From Edwardsiella anguillarum ET080813 (lineage in GTDB: Bacteria > Pseudomonadota > Gammaproteobacteria > Enterobacterales > Enterobacteriaceae), in NCBI RefSeq assembly GCF_000264765.2, contig NZ_CP006664.1, positions 2,418,001 through 2,482,000 of the forward strand: a DNA stretch of 64,000 bases, written 5' to 3'. Each line of letters starts with the position of its first letter. The stretch's first letter is position 1. The notes beneath the pieces were generated by a model that saw nothing but the letters and a program-made list of their open reading frames with translations, was not told the DNA's origin and made no database searches. Position numbers and translations under genes: made by a program. Shown in pieces: positions 1 through 9,711 of this stretch.

Positions 1-1000
1 GGCCATGTCGTCCACGTTCAGCGGCTTTGGGACGCTGAATGACATGGCGTCGGTGGCCCGCCCGGAAGCTAGCTTCTTCGGCGGGTCGCTCAGCGATGCG
101 CGGGAGACGGAGCGTAACAGCAGCCACAGCGTGGCGCTGGCCGATACCCTGGGCATACTGGAGGATAAGATCAAGCTGACGCTCGGCGGCCGCTGGCAGC
201 GCCTGGAAACCCGTTCTTATGACTATGATAGCGGCGCCCTCAGCGGTCGCTATGGGAAAAACGCCCTGACGCCTTTCGTCGGTGCGCTGTACCAGCCTTC
301 GCTGGAGGTGGCGCTGTTCGCCAACTACGCCGAGGCGCTGCTGCCCAGCGGGGTGGCGCCGGCAACCAGCAATGGCGTCACGGTAAGCAACGCCGGCCAG
401 GTCTTTGCCCCGTTCCGCGCCCAGCAGATCGAGGCGGGGGCCAAGTATGACAATGGCATGTTTGGGGCGTCGGTCAGCCTGTTCCAGATTACTCGTCCGG
501 AGTTTCGCCTGGACGATACCACCTATACCGATAATGGCGAGCAGCGTAACCGCGGGATTGAGCTGACGCTGTTTGGTAAACCCCATGATCGCGTCACGAT
601 GCTGGGGGGCGTAACGCTGCTGGATGCCCGGCAGCAAAAGAGCTCGCTCGGCGGTCAGGACGGGAAGCGAGCGATAGGCGTACCGGCGGTTCAGGCAAAT
701 CTGAACCTGGGCTGGGAGACGCCGTTTATCGACGGGCTGGCGCTGGAGGGGCGCGCGGTCTATACCGCCTCACAGTATGCTGATGCCGCCAATACCCTGT
801 CTATTCCGGCGTGGGTACGCGTCGATTTGGGGGCGCGCTATGCGCTGAAGCTCGACGGTCATGACGTGACGCTGCGCGCGCGGGTCGAGAACCTGAGCGA
901 TAAGCGCTACTGGTCGTCCGTCGGCGGTTATCCGGGCAGTAACTATCTGGTGCAGGGCAACCCGCGCACCTTTATCGTCTCTGCCAGCTACGACTTCTAA
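1..1000 (+). CDS. TonB-dependent siderophore-type outer-membrane receptor, C-terminal part
   Basis: This is the 3' part of a TonB-dependent receptor; the reading frame is open from base 2 and the 5' end lies outside the window. About 332 residues are visible and they read as alternating amphipathic beta-strands of the outer-membrane barrel, with typical barrel phrases such as LGGRWQRLE, LEVALFANYAEALLPSG, EAGAKYDNGMFGASVSLFQI, RNRGIELTLFG, RARVENLSDKRYWSS and a terminal strand TFIVSASYDF ending in Phe, the usual assembly signal. The end looks like the siderophore-receptor subfamily. The ligand cannot be told from this part, and the plug domain and TonB box are not visible. It converges on leuD. 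Methionines near the window edge are internal, not starts. Confidence 0.85.
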   Translation, partial: AMSSTFSGFGTLNDMASVARPEASFFGGSLSDARETERNSSHSVALADTLGILEDKIKLTLGGRWQRLETRSYDYDSGALSGRYGKNALTPFVGALYQPSLEVALFANYAEALLPSGVAPATSNGVTVSNAGQVFAPFRAQQIEAGAKYDNGMFGASVSLFQITRPEFRLDDTTYTDNGEQRNRGIELTLFGKPHDRVTMLGGVTLLDARQQKSSLGGQDGKRAIGVPAVQANLNLGWETPFIDGLALEGRAVYTASQYADAANTLSIPAWVRVDLGARYALKLDGHDVTLRARVENLSDKRYWSSVGGYPGSNYLVQGNPRTFIVSASYDF

Positions 1001-1005
1001 CCCAA

Positions 1006-1033
1006 CGGCGGCCGGGTGATGCCCGTGCCGCCG
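1006..1033. terminator. GC-rich hairpin between the receptor gene and leuD
   Basis: CGGCGGC (1006-1012) pairs with GCCGCCG (1027-1033), and CGGG (1013-1016) pairs with CCCG (1022-1025) with one bulged T. It sits between two convergent genes and could stop transcription from either side, but there is no clear T tract, so it may act only as an mRNA 3' end stabiliser. Confidence 0.5.
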
Positions 1034-1039
1034 CGGTCG

Positions 1040-1642
1040 TTAACGCAGAAACGCGGGTCGACGCGCTTCGTAGTCGTCGATCGCCGACGCATGCCGTAGC
1101 GTCAGGCCAATGCCGTCCAGGCCGTGGATGAGACAGTGGCGGCGGAACGGGTCCAGCGTAAAGGTATAGCGCGTGTCGCCCGCCTGCAGCGTCTGCTGCT
1201 CTACGTCCACGCTAAATGCGATGCCGGGCGATGCGCTGACCAGGGTAAACAGCGCCGCTATCTGTGCCTCGTCGAGGATAATGGGCAGCAGCTGGCTGTT
1301 AAACGCATTGCCGTAAAATATATCGGCAAAGCTGGGGGCGATAACCACACGGAAGCCGTAGTCGGTCAGCGCCCAGGGCGCGTGCTCACGCGATGAACCA
1401 CAGCCAAAGTTTTCCCGCGCCAGCAGAATACTGCCCTGTTGGAACGGGGGTTGATTCAGGACGAACGCCGGGTTGGGCCGCTCCCCTGCCTCGTCCAGAA
1501 AGCGCCAGTCGTGAAACAGGTGGCGGCCAAATCCGCTGCGGGTCACCTTCTGCAGAAACTGCTTGGGAATAATGGCATCGGTATCCACGTTGGCGGCGTC
1601 CAGCGGGACGACGATACCGGTATGGCGGGTGAACTCAGTCAT
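1040..1642 (-). CDS. leuD: 3-isopropylmalate dehydratase small subunit
   Basis: Small (swivel-domain) subunit of isopropylmalate isomerase, which converts 2-isopropylmalate to 3-isopropylmalate in leucine synthesis together with LeuC. The 200-residue protein starts [20 protein letters not shown] and contains the family landmarks [10 protein letters not shown] and [14 protein letters not shown], where the GSSR loop helps bind substrate. The frame is open further upstream inside leuC, but the ATG at 1642 gives the family length and N-terminus. It overlaps the 3' end of leuC by 8 bases, implying translational coupling, and is the last gene of the leuABCD operon. Confidence 0.97.
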   Translation of the reverse strand: MTEFTRHTGIVVPLDAANVDTDAIIPKQFLQKVTRSGFGRHLFHDWRFLDEAGERPNPAFVLNQPPFQQGSILLARENFGCGSSREHAPWALTDYGFRVVIAPSFADIFYGNAFNSQLLPIILDEAQIAALFTLVSASPGIAFSVDVEQQTLQAGDTRYTFTLDPFRRHCLIHGLDGIGLTLRHASAIDDYEARRPAFLR

Positions 1643-3050
1643 GGGCAGGCTCCTGAAACTGACGAATATCGGCAAAGTGGCCGCAGACGGCGGCGGCGGC
1701 GGCCATGGCCGGGCTGACCAGATGAGTACGCCCGCCGCGCCCCTGGCGTCCTTCAAAATTGCGGTTGCTGGTTGAGGCGCAGCGTTCACCGCTGCCCAGG
1801 CGGTCATTATTCATCGCTAGGCACATGGAGCAGCCCGGCAGGCGCCATTCAAAGCCGGCCTCGGTAAAGATTTTATCCAGCCCTTCGGCCTCGGCCTGCG
1901 CCTTGACGGGCCCTGAGCCGGGAACCACCATGGCCTGCACGCCCGGCGCGACCCGGCGCCCGCGGGCGACGGCGGCGGCGGCCCGCAGATCCTCAATGCG
2001 GGAGTTGGTACAGGAACCGATGAAGACCCGATCGATGGCGACGTCGCTCATGCGCGTCCCCGGCTGCAGATCCATATAGGCCAGCGCTTTGTGGGCCGAG
2101 GCGCGGGCGATGGGGTCGGACAGCGACGCCGGCGAGGGAATGGGCGTATCGATGGCGATAACCTGGCCGGGGTTAGTCCCCCAGGTGACCTGAGGGGCAA
2201 TGTCATCGGCCTGCAGGGTCACGGTGCGATCGTAGCGCGCATCCGCATCAGAGCGCAGAGTGCGCCAATGGTCGACGGCCTGCTGCCACTGTGCGCCCTG
2301 TGGGGCAAACGGCCTCCCCTGAAGATAGGCGAATGTCGTCTCGTCCGGCGCGATCAGGCCGGCCTTGGCACCCAGCTCGATAGCCATGTTGCACAGCGTC
2401 ATGCGCCCTTCCATGGACAGCGCCTCCACCGCCGGGCCGCAAAACTCCACCACATATCCGGTGCCGCCGGCGTGGCCGAGGTGCCCGATGACCGCCAGCA
2501 CGATGTCCTTGGCGCTGATCCCCTCGGCGCATCTCCCCTGGATGACGACCTGCATCGTACGGGCGCGGTCCTGCTTCAGCGTTTGGGTCGCCAGCACATG
2601 TTCTACCTCTGAGGTGCCGATACCGAAGGCCAGAGCGCCGAAGGCGCCGTGGGTGGCGGTATGGGAGTCGCCGCAGACGATGGTGCTCCCCGGCAGGGTC
2701 ATGCCTTGCTCCGGGCCGATAACGTGGACGATCCCTTGGTGAGGGTGGTGCAGATCGTACAGCTGGACGCCGAACTCACGGCAGTTAGCCATCAGGGTTT
2801 CCATCTGAACCCGGGCCATCTCGCCGCAGGCGCGGATGTCGCGGCTCTGGGTGGAGACATTGTGATCCATGGTGGCAAAGGTATGCTCCGGCCGACGTAC
2901 CCGGCGCCCCTGGGCGCGCAGCCCGTCGAAGGCCTGCGGTGAGGTGACCTCATGCACCAGGTGACGATCGATATACAGCAGCGGGGTCTCGCCGGGCATC
3001 TGATGGACGATATGGGCGTCATACAGCTTTTGATACAGTGTTTTGCCCAT
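1635..3050 (-). CDS. leuC: 3-isopropylmalate dehydratase large subunit
   Basis: Large subunit of isopropylmalate isomerase, an aconitase-family [4Fe-4S] enzyme. The 471-residue protein has the iron-sulfur cysteines in [14 protein letters not shown] (about Cys347) and GCSMC (Cys407 and Cys410), and aconitase signatures such as [21 protein letters not shown]. Length and N-terminus ([13 protein letters not shown]) match the E. coli protein, with a slightly longer C-terminus (QFQEPAHD). It lies 2 bases after the leuB stop and overlaps leuD, so it is part of the leu operon transcribed on the minus strand. Confidence 0.98.
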   Translation of the reverse strand: MGKTLYQKLYDAHIVHQMPGETPLLYIDRHLVHEVTSPQAFDGLRAQGRRVRRPEHTFATMDHNVSTQSRDIRACGEMARVQMETLMANCREFGVQLYDLHHPHQGIVHVIGPEQGMTLPGSTIVCGDSHTATHGAFGALAFGIGTSEVEHVLATQTLKQDRARTMQVVIQGRCAEGISAKDIVLAVIGHLGHAGGTGYVVEFCGPAVEALSMEGRMTLCNMAIELGAKAGLIAPDETTFAYLQGRPFAPQGAQWQQAVDHWRTLRSDADARYDRTVTLQADDIAPQVTWGTNPGQVIAIDTPIPSPASLSDPIARASAHKALAYMDLQPGTRMSDVAIDRVFIGSCTNSRIEDLRAAAAVARGRRVAPGVQAMVVPGSGPVKAQAEAEGLDKIFTEAGFEWRLPGCSMCLAMNNDRLGSGERCASTSNRNFEGRQGRGGRTHLVSPAMAAAAAVCGHFADIRQFQEPAHD

Positions 3051-3052
3051 GC

Positions 3053-4159
<1,107 letters not shown>

Positions 4160-5740
4160 TTAATGGGTAGATGACGTTGAGATTGACGGGGCGGGCGAGT
4201 GCAGCCGCTGGCGCTCCTGCTCGACCTGACGGGCGCGCCAGATATGGTTCAGCACATGGATCAGTGCCTGAGCAGAGGATTCGACGATATCGGTCGTCAG
4301 TCCGACGCCGTGAAAACGCCGTCCCTGGTGTTCGGCGACGATGTCCACCTGACCCAGGGCATCGCGCCCCTGGCCTTTGGCCGACAGCTGATACTTCACG
4401 ATATCGACCGAGATGCCGGTGATGCGACTGATGGCCTGATAGACCGCGTCGACCGGTCCGTTGCCGGTCGCGGCTTCGGCGCGGGTTTCAGCCCCGCAGA
4501 TCAGCCGCACGGAGGCGGTGGCCATGACGCTACTGCCGGACTGCACGCTGAAGTACTCCAGGCGGAAATGGTCCGCCTCTTCCTGCTGGCGATCGATAAA
4601 GGCCAGCGCCTCCAGGTCGTAGTCAAACACCTGACCTTTTTTATCGGCCAGGCGTAAAAAGGCCTGGTACAGACGCTCCAGATCAAAGTCGTTGCCTTCG
4701 CAGTAGCCCATCTCCTCCATGCGGTGTTTAACCGCGGCGCGCCCGGAGCGGGAGGTCAGGTTCAGCTGTGTCTGCGGCAGACCGATGGACTCCGGCGTCA
4801 TGATTTCGTAGTTTTCGCGGTTTTTCAGCACCCCGTCCTGGTGAATCCCCGAGGAGTGGGCAAAGGCATTGGCGCCGACCACCGCCTTATTGGCCGGTAT
4901 CGGCATATTGCACAGCTGGCTTACCAACTGGCTGGTGCGGTAGATCTCCTGATGGCGTATGCCGGTGTGTACCCGCAGCAGATCCTGGCGGGTACGGATC
5001 GCCATGATCACCTCCTCCAGCGCACAGTTACCGGCGCGTTCGCCGATGCCGTTCAGGGTTCCTTCCACCTGGCGGGCGCCGGCCTGGATGGCACTGATCG
5101 AGTTGGCGCAGGCCATGCCCAGGTCATCGTGGCAGTGTACGGAGATAATGGCCTTGTCGATATTGGGTACCCGTTCAAACAGGGTATGGATAATGCCGCC
5201 GAACTGATAAGGGGTGGTATAGCCCACCGTATCCGGAATGTTGACGGTTCTGGCGCCGGCGTCGATGGCGGCTTCGACGATGCGGCACAGATTATCGATG
5301 GGGGTACGCCCGGCGTCTTCACAGGAGAACTCAACGTCGTCGGTATAGCGACGGGCGCGCAGAATCGCGTGTCGGGCCATCGCGATGGCATCATCGAACG
5401 AGCGGCGCAGCTTGGACTCCAGATGCAGCGTGGAGGTAGCCAGAAAGGTGTGAATGCGGAAGGCGTCGGCCGCGCGCAGCGCCTCGGCCGCGGCATCGAT
5501 ATCGGCATCGACACAGCGGGCCAGCGCACACACCCGGCTCTGCTTCACCCGTTGCGCAATGGCGCGTACCGAGGCGAAGTCGCCGGGGGAGGAGATGGGG
5601 AATCCTACCTCCATCACATCGACGCCCATGCGCTCCAGCGCCAGGGCGATCTGCAGTTTTTCCTTCACGCTCAGGCTGGCCTGCAGGGCCTGCTCCCCGT
5701 CGCGCAGCGTCGTATCGAAAATAATTACCTGTTGGTTCAT
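4160..5740 (-). CDS. leuA: 2-isopropylmalate synthase
   Basis: Condenses acetyl-CoA with 2-ketoisovalerate, the committed and leucine-inhibited step of leucine synthesis. The 526-residue protein has an N-terminal HMGL-like TIM barrel with [15 protein letters not shown] at the start, the metal-binding [13 protein letters not shown] and the motif [16 protein letters not shown], then the linker and C-terminal regulatory LeuA_dimer domain (about residues 390-510) that binds leucine in this family. The start [15 protein letters not shown] matches E. coli. First structural gene of the operon, lying 53 bases downstream of the attenuator hairpin. Confidence 0.98.
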   Translation of the reverse strand: MNQQVIIFDTTLRDGEQALQASLSVKEKLQIALALERMGVDVMEVGFPISSPGDFASVRAIAQRVKQSRVCALARCVDADIDAAAEALRAADAFRIHTFLATSTLHLESKLRRSFDDAIAMARHAILRARRYTDDVEFSCEDAGRTPIDNLCRIVEAAIDAGARTVNIPDTVGYTTPYQFGGIIHTLFERVPNIDKAIISVHCHDDLGMACANSISAIQAGARQVEGTLNGIGERAGNCALEEVIMAIRTRQDLLRVHTGIRHQEIYRTSQLVSQLCNMPIPANKAVVGANAFAHSSGIHQDGVLKNRENYEIMTPESIGLPQTQLNLTSRSGRAAVKHRMEEMGYCEGNDFDLERLYQAFLRLADKKGQVFDYDLEALAFIDRQQEEADHFRLEYFSVQSGSSVMATASVRLICGAETRAEAATGNGPVDAVYQAISRITGISVDIVKYQLSAKGQGRDALGQVDIVAEHQGRRFHGVGLTTDIVESSAQALIHVLNHIWRARQVEQERQRLHSPAPSISTSSTH

Positions 5741-5793
5741 CGTTCCGTTCCTCGGCGTCGTTCCCTGTGTGATGCGCTGCGCGGTATTTTGCT

Positions 5794-5821
5794 AAAAAAA
5801 AACCCGCGCTATTGCGCGGGC
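5794..5821 (-). terminator. leu operon attenuator (intrinsic terminator)
   Basis: Read on the minus strand, a perfect 7-bp GC stem (GCGCGGG and CCCGCGC, loop AATA read on that strand) is followed by nine T residues, between the leader peptide leuL and leuA. This is the terminator arm of a leucine attenuator: stalled ribosomes on leuL should favour an alternative pairing and read-through. Confidence 0.9.
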
Positions 5822-5843
5822 TTGTGGAGTCTGTGGGTGAATT

Positions 5844-5942
5844 CTAGCGGTAACCTCCACCCATACGCCATCCGCGCAGTGCCTCTGCGAGAATAATAAG
5901 TAGTAGGTTCTGGCGTATGAACATCATGGGCGTATCCGTCAT
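5844..5942 (-). CDS. leuL: leu operon leader peptide
   Basis: A 32-codon frame (MTDTPMMFIRQN, then LLLIIL, then AEALRGWRMGGGYR) lies between the leu promoter and the attenuator. The control run is CUA CUA CUU AUU AUU CUC, that is Leu-Leu-Leu-Ile-Ile-Leu, with two rare CUA codons as in other enteric leuL genes. The peptide is otherwise unlike the E. coli leader and was assigned by position, rare Leu codons and the following terminator. The ATG at 5942 has a weak GGTGAT ribosome site; ATGs at 5927 and 5924 in the same frame are alternatives. Ribosome stalling when charged leucyl-tRNA is low would allow transcription of leuABCD. Confidence 0.82.
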   Translation of the reverse strand: MTDTPMMFIRQNLLLIILAEALRGWRMGGGYR

Positions 5943-5963
5943 ATAATCACCGTTGGTTATAAA

Positions 5964-5992
5964 GTGATACTGGATAGTTTTTAGCTTGTCAA
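5964..5992 (-). promoter_or_regulatory. leu operon promoter
   Basis: On the minus strand, TTGACA (5987-5992) is followed after 17 bases by TATCAC (5964-5969). The consensus -35, the ideal spacing and the position about 22 bases before leuL support a sigma-70 promoter. The stretch just before the -10 resembles the E. coli leu promoter. Confidence 0.75.
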
Positions 5993-6365
5993 CAGGCAAT
6001 GACGCGAGACGCAGTAATACTCGGCAGTACACATTGGTATTATGTATTAAATAAATTATCAAAATTAGGATTATCTATTGTCTTATGCGGATAAATACTC
6101 ATGAATGGGTATATGCTGATGGGGATTTTTAAAAATAATGAAAGCATACCATCTTATTGTCATTAATTATTTATTTTAACTTCTTTGAAAATTAAGCACA
6201 GCTACATTATTAATCTGTAAAATATTTTTATTATGAGGCATTATGGCTATTTCTTTTATGTTACAACTTTATATTTATAAATTCATATAATGAAGTTTTG
6301 CTTTTGATAATTTCAAAGAATGTATTTACCGGCTGTCAACGCTGACAGGATTAGGCTAAACACGC
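5993..6365. other. AT-rich regulatory region between leu promoter and leuO
   Basis: About 370 bases without a credible gene, strikingly AT-rich with T and A runs (densest about 6060-6330), in contrast to GC-rich flanking genes. In enteric bacteria the corresponding leuL-leuO interval binds H-NS and LeuO and couples the two promoters; the composition here fits, but no exact binding sites were assigned. The leuO ribosome site AGGGAGGT follows at 6366-6373. Confidence 0.55.
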
Positions 6366-6377
6366 AGGGAGGTTATA

Positions 6378-7337
6378 ATGACAGAGCGGCATGAACATCC
6401 GATGATACCGGCGGAGTCCCACAGCAGCGCGGAAAATAGCCTGCGCAACGTCGATCTGAACCTGCTGACGGTCTTTGATGCCGTCATGCAGGTGCAGAGT
6501 ATTACCCGCGCGGCGCGTTCGCTGAATATGACGCAGCCGGCGGTGAGCAATGCGGTGGCACGTTTAAAGCTGATGTTTAACGATGAGCTGTTTATGCGCT
6601 ATGGGCGCGGCATCCGCCCGACCAATCGCGCCTATCAGCTGTTCGGCCCAGTACGCCAGGCACTGCAGATTGTGCGCAATGAGTTGCCCGGTGCCCGCTT
6701 TAAACCGGAAAGCAGCGAGCGCGTGTTTAATATTTCGATTACCAGTCCGCTGGATATATTGCTGACGGCGAAGCTGCTGCAGCGGATAAAAGCGTATGCA
6801 CAGCATGTTCAGGTGAGCTTCGATTCGTTGATCAATGAACAGATAACGCGGAAATTACGCTATCAGGAGAGCGATTTTCTCATCGACTATCAAGATCTCA
6901 GCGGCGATGAGTTTTGTTGCGAAGCACTGTTTGACGATGAGTTTGTCCTGGCGGTCGCCGGACAGCATCCGCGTATCGGCGAGACGTGTTCCCTGCGCGG
7001 ACTATTGCTGGAGTCCCATGCGGTGGTCAGTATTAATCAGTTTTCCAGCGTCAGTCGCTTTTTTTATTCCCATTCGGATCTGATCCGCCAAATAGCCTAT
7101 CAGGGAACGGACTTAAGCAGCGTATTAAGTATGGTGTCGAAAACCGATATGGTCGCCATCGCGCCGCGCTGGATGGTGGAGCAATATGCCGACTACCTGC
7201 AGCTGCGGGCCGTGACGCTGCTGGATCTGGAGAGTCAGCGTACCTGCTTTTTCAACTGGCACCGGGCCTCTGAACGCGATAGCGCCCACGTATGGCTGCA
7301 TCAGCTGCTGAGCGAGTTTGCCCAGCAGGGGCGTTAA
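6378..7337 (+). CDS. leuO: LysR-type transcriptional regulator LeuO
   Basis: LysR-family DNA-binding regulator; LeuO is known in enterics as an antagonist of H-NS silencing and a regulator of stress, bgl and virulence loci. The 319-residue protein has a variable N-terminus, then the conserved phrase LRNVDLNLLTVFDAV and a winged helix-turn-helix at about residues 40-63 (SITRAARSLNMTQPAVSNAVARL), followed by the periplasmic-binding-like effector domain (about 110-310). The phrase LFMRYGRGIRPTNRAYQLFGPVR is characteristic. A strong ribosome site AGGGAGGT lies 4 bases before the ATG. It is divergent from the leu operon, the conserved arrangement. Confidence 0.95.
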   Translation: MTERHEHPMIPAESHSSAENSLRNVDLNLLTVFDAVMQVQSITRAARSLNMTQPAVSNAVARLKLMFNDELFMRYGRGIRPTNRAYQLFGPVRQALQIVRNELPGARFKPESSERVFNISITSPLDILLTAKLLQRIKAYAQHVQVSFDSLINEQITRKLRYQESDFLIDYQDLSGDEFCCEALFDDEFVLAVAGQHPRIGETCSLRGLLLESHAVVSINQFSSVSRFFYSHSDLIRQIAYQGTDLSSVLSMVSKTDMVAIAPRWMVEQYADYLQLRAVTLLDLESQRTCFFNWHRASERDSAHVWLHQLLSEFAQQGR

Positions 7338-7343
7338 GGCGAG

Positions 7344-7370
7344 ACGGCAGCTATCGCTGCCGTTTTCTTA
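7344..7370 (+). terminator. leuO terminator
   Basis: Perfect 8-bp stem ACGGCAGC / GCTGCCGT with a four-base loop, followed by TTTCTTA, 6 bases after the leuO stop. Confidence 0.8.
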
Positions 7371-7598
7371 TTATGCAGTGGATTCTGTCGCCCGTAAGAG
7401 CTCCTGCTCATCGGGTTGACAAACGTGAATATCGCGAAAATCCACGGTAGCGCACACTTTTACCCTCGATAACGGTTGATTCATGCACAGGAAACGGTAG
7501 ACTGCGCGCGAAAATCAGTGCACAGCTGTACGCTGAAAATGAGTGTGCGGGTGGGCAAATGTCGCGGCAGATACCGCGTTCTTGCGATGAATGGACGA

Positions 7599-9401
7599 AT
7601 GATCAAAGCGTTAGATAATTACCATCTGGTAGCTCGTATTCAGGGACAGATTGCCAACTCACCCAACCGCGTGGCGCTGCGCGACTGGTCGCCGGCGGCG
7701 GAGGTCGCTTACCGCTGGCGCGAGGTCGGGGAGCAGGTCTCCCGGCTGGCCTGTGCGCTGCTGGCGCTGGGCGTAGAGGTACAGGAGCGGGTGGCCATCT
7801 TTGCCCATAATTCGGTGGCCTGGTCGCTGGCCGATCTGGCGATCCTGCATCTGCGGGCGGTCACGGTGCCGGTCTATGCGACCAATACGGCGGCGCAGGC
7901 GGCCTATATCCTCAATGATGCCAGCGTTCGCATCCTGTTTGTCGACGGTCAGGCCCAGTATGACGCCGCGTTGGCTCTGCGCGATAGCTGTCCGCAGCTG
8001 ACCCGTATCATCGCGCTGTCGGATGGCATCGATCTGCGCGGCTGTGCGATCGCCTGCCATCTTCACGGGATCGCACCCGTCGGCGATGACGCCAGCCTCG
8101 CACGGTTGGCGCAGCGTATCGACGAGGCCTCGCTCGACGATCTGTTTACGCTCATCTACACCTCCGGCACTACCGGTGAGCCGAAAGGGGTGATGCTGGA
8201 TTACCGGAGTCTGGCCGCTCAGCTGTATCTGCATGATGTCCGTCTGAACGTCAGCGAGCAGGATGTCTCTCTGTGTTTCCTGCCGCTCTCCCATGTCTTT
8301 GAGCGCGCCTGGAGCTTTTATGTGATGCACAGCGGTGCGCAAAACGTCTATCTGCACGATACCAACCTGGTGCGGGAGGCGATGTCGGCGGTACGCCCGA
8401 CCATGATGTGTGCGGTTCCTCGTTTTTATGAAAAGATTTTCAGCGCGGTGCAGGCCAAGGTCGCCCAGGCGCCGTGGCTGCGGCGCCAGCTGTTTCGCTG
8501 GGCAGTGTGGTGTGGCGAGCAGCGCTTTTTAAGCGAACGCGCGGCGCGTCCCCAGGGGCATCTGATGACGGCGATGCACCGTTTGGCCGATCGGCTGGTG
8601 CTGGCGAAGCTGCGTGCGATTTTAGGCGGGCGGGTACGCTTTTTACCGGCGGCCGGTGCCAAGCTGGATGACAATGTGATCCTGTTTTTCCAGGCGCTGG
8701 GGTTGAACATCAAGTATGGCTATGGCATGACGGAGACCTGCGCGACGGTCTCCTGCTGGGAAGAGCAGGACTTCCGCTTTGGGTCTATTGGCCGTCCGCT
8801 GCCCGGGATCGAGGTGCGCATCGGTGAAGATAATGAGATCCAGGTGCGCGGGCCTATCGTGATGCGCGGCTATTTCAATAAGCCGCAGGAGACGGCGCAG
8901 ACCTTTACCGCCGACGGATGGCTGAAGACCGGTGACGCCGGCGCGCTGGATGCACAGGGACACCTGTTCATTACCGAGCGGTTGAAGGATCTGATGAAGA
9001 CTTCCAACGGCAAGTACATTGCCCCCCAAATGGTGGAGGGGACGCTGGCGCGCGATCGCTTTATTGAACAGGTAGCTGTGATTGCCGATGCGCGCAAGTT
9101 TGTTTCTGCGCTGATCGTTCCCTGCTTCGACTCGCTGGAAGAGTATGCGCGCTCTATCAACCTCAAGTATCACGATCGCCTGGAGCTGCTGCGCCATAGT
9201 CATATCGTTGAGCTGTTTGAGCAGCGTTTGATGGAGATGCAGAAGGAGCTGGCCAAGTTTGAGCAGGTCAAGCGCTTTACCCTGCTGCCGCAGGCGTTCT
9301 CTATGGAGCTGGGCGAGCTGACACCGACGCTGAAGCTGCGCCGTAAGATTATCCTGAGCCGCTATCACCAGGAGATCGAGTCCATGTATCTGGATCGCTA
9401 G
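7599..9401 (+). CDS. Long-chain acyl-CoA synthetase, FAA1 family AMP-binding enzyme
   Basis: Adenylate-forming ligase that activates a carboxylic acid, most likely a fatty acid, with ATP and CoA. The roughly 600-residue protein has the P-loop-like motif LIYTSGTTGEPKGVMLDY, the acyl-adenylate motif YGYGMTETCATVSCW, the hinge motif GWLKTGDAGALD, and the FAA1-specific ERLKDLMKTSNGKYIAPQ with the C-terminal catalytic lysine region. No signal peptide or membrane segment is obvious. The frame is open from 7476; the ATG at 7599 (MIKALDNYHLVARIQ) is preferred because it follows GGACGA and gives the family length, but 7587 is possible. E. coli has no such gene between leuO and ilvI. Substrate chain length and role are not readable. 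A separate transcription unit from leuO is likely. Confidence 0.88.
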   Translation: MIKALDNYHLVARIQGQIANSPNRVALRDWSPAAEVAYRWREVGEQVSRLACALLALGVEVQERVAIFAHNSVAWSLADLAILHLRAVTVPVYATNTAAQAAYILNDASVRILFVDGQAQYDAALALRDSCPQLTRIIALSDGIDLRGCAIACHLHGIAPVGDDASLARLAQRIDEASLDDLFTLIYTSGTTGEPKGVMLDYRSLAAQLYLHDVRLNVSEQDVSLCFLPLSHVFERAWSFYVMHSGAQNVYLHDTNLVREAMSAVRPTMMCAVPRFYEKIFSAVQAKVAQAPWLRRQLFRWAVWCGEQRFLSERAARPQGHLMTAMHRLADRLVLAKLRAILGGRVRFLPAAGAKLDDNVILFFQALGLNIKYGYGMTETCATVSCWEEQDFRFGSIGRPLPGIEVRIGEDNEIQVRGPIVMRGYFNKPQETAQTFTADGWLKTGDAGALDAQGHLFITERLKDLMKTSNGKYIAPQMVEGTLARDRFIEQVAVIADARKFVSALIVPCFDSLEEYARSINLKYHDRLELLRHSHIVELFEQRLMEMQKELAKFEQVKRFTLLPQAFSMELGELTPTLKLRRKIILSRYHQEIESMYLDR

Positions 9402-9711
9402 GGTCGACGCCGACGCGGTACACGGCTTTTCCGTGCGCCGCGGATCCCGCGGGCGTAGCGCTCATGATTAACCTCTGAATTTTTCCCGCTTCCAATCATA
9501 AGCTGGCGATACTTAGGCCAGCTTTCAGTTTTTTATCCGTCGGATATTGCCCGCCGCAGTTTTCTCTCCACCGCAGCGCAGTTCTCTCCCCGCCGACGGT
9601 TTGCTCCATAGGAAAAGTGACGTTAATGTAACCAGACGGCGAGGCGATGTCCTGCCGTCCCGCGCGGCCCTGGTGCCGCCTTGGTTGAGCCACGTAGGGG
9701 AGGCAAAGGCA
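9402..9711. other. ilvIH upstream region
   Basis: About 310 bases with no credible gene, holding an intrinsic-terminator-like hairpin (separate entry) and the ilvI ribosome site AGGGGAGG at 9696-9703. In E. coli and Salmonella this interval carries Lrp sites and a leader RNA; here I see no clear AT-rich Lrp array, and no promoter that I would defend. Confidence 0.5.
9500..9535 (+). terminator. Hairpin with T tract upstream of ilvI
   Basis: AAGCTGGC (9500-9507) pairs perfectly with GCCAGCTT (9517-9524), nine-base loop, followed after TCAG by six T residues. It probably ends the acyl-CoA ligase transcript. A terminator has also been described within the Salmonella ilvIH leader, so a role in ilvIH leader RNA cannot be excluded. 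Confidence 0.7.

Noticed and set aside
4724-5896. Plus-strand open frame of about 390 codons antisense to leuA
   Set aside because: Shadow frame of leuA; it crosses the attenuator and leader and shows no protein features.
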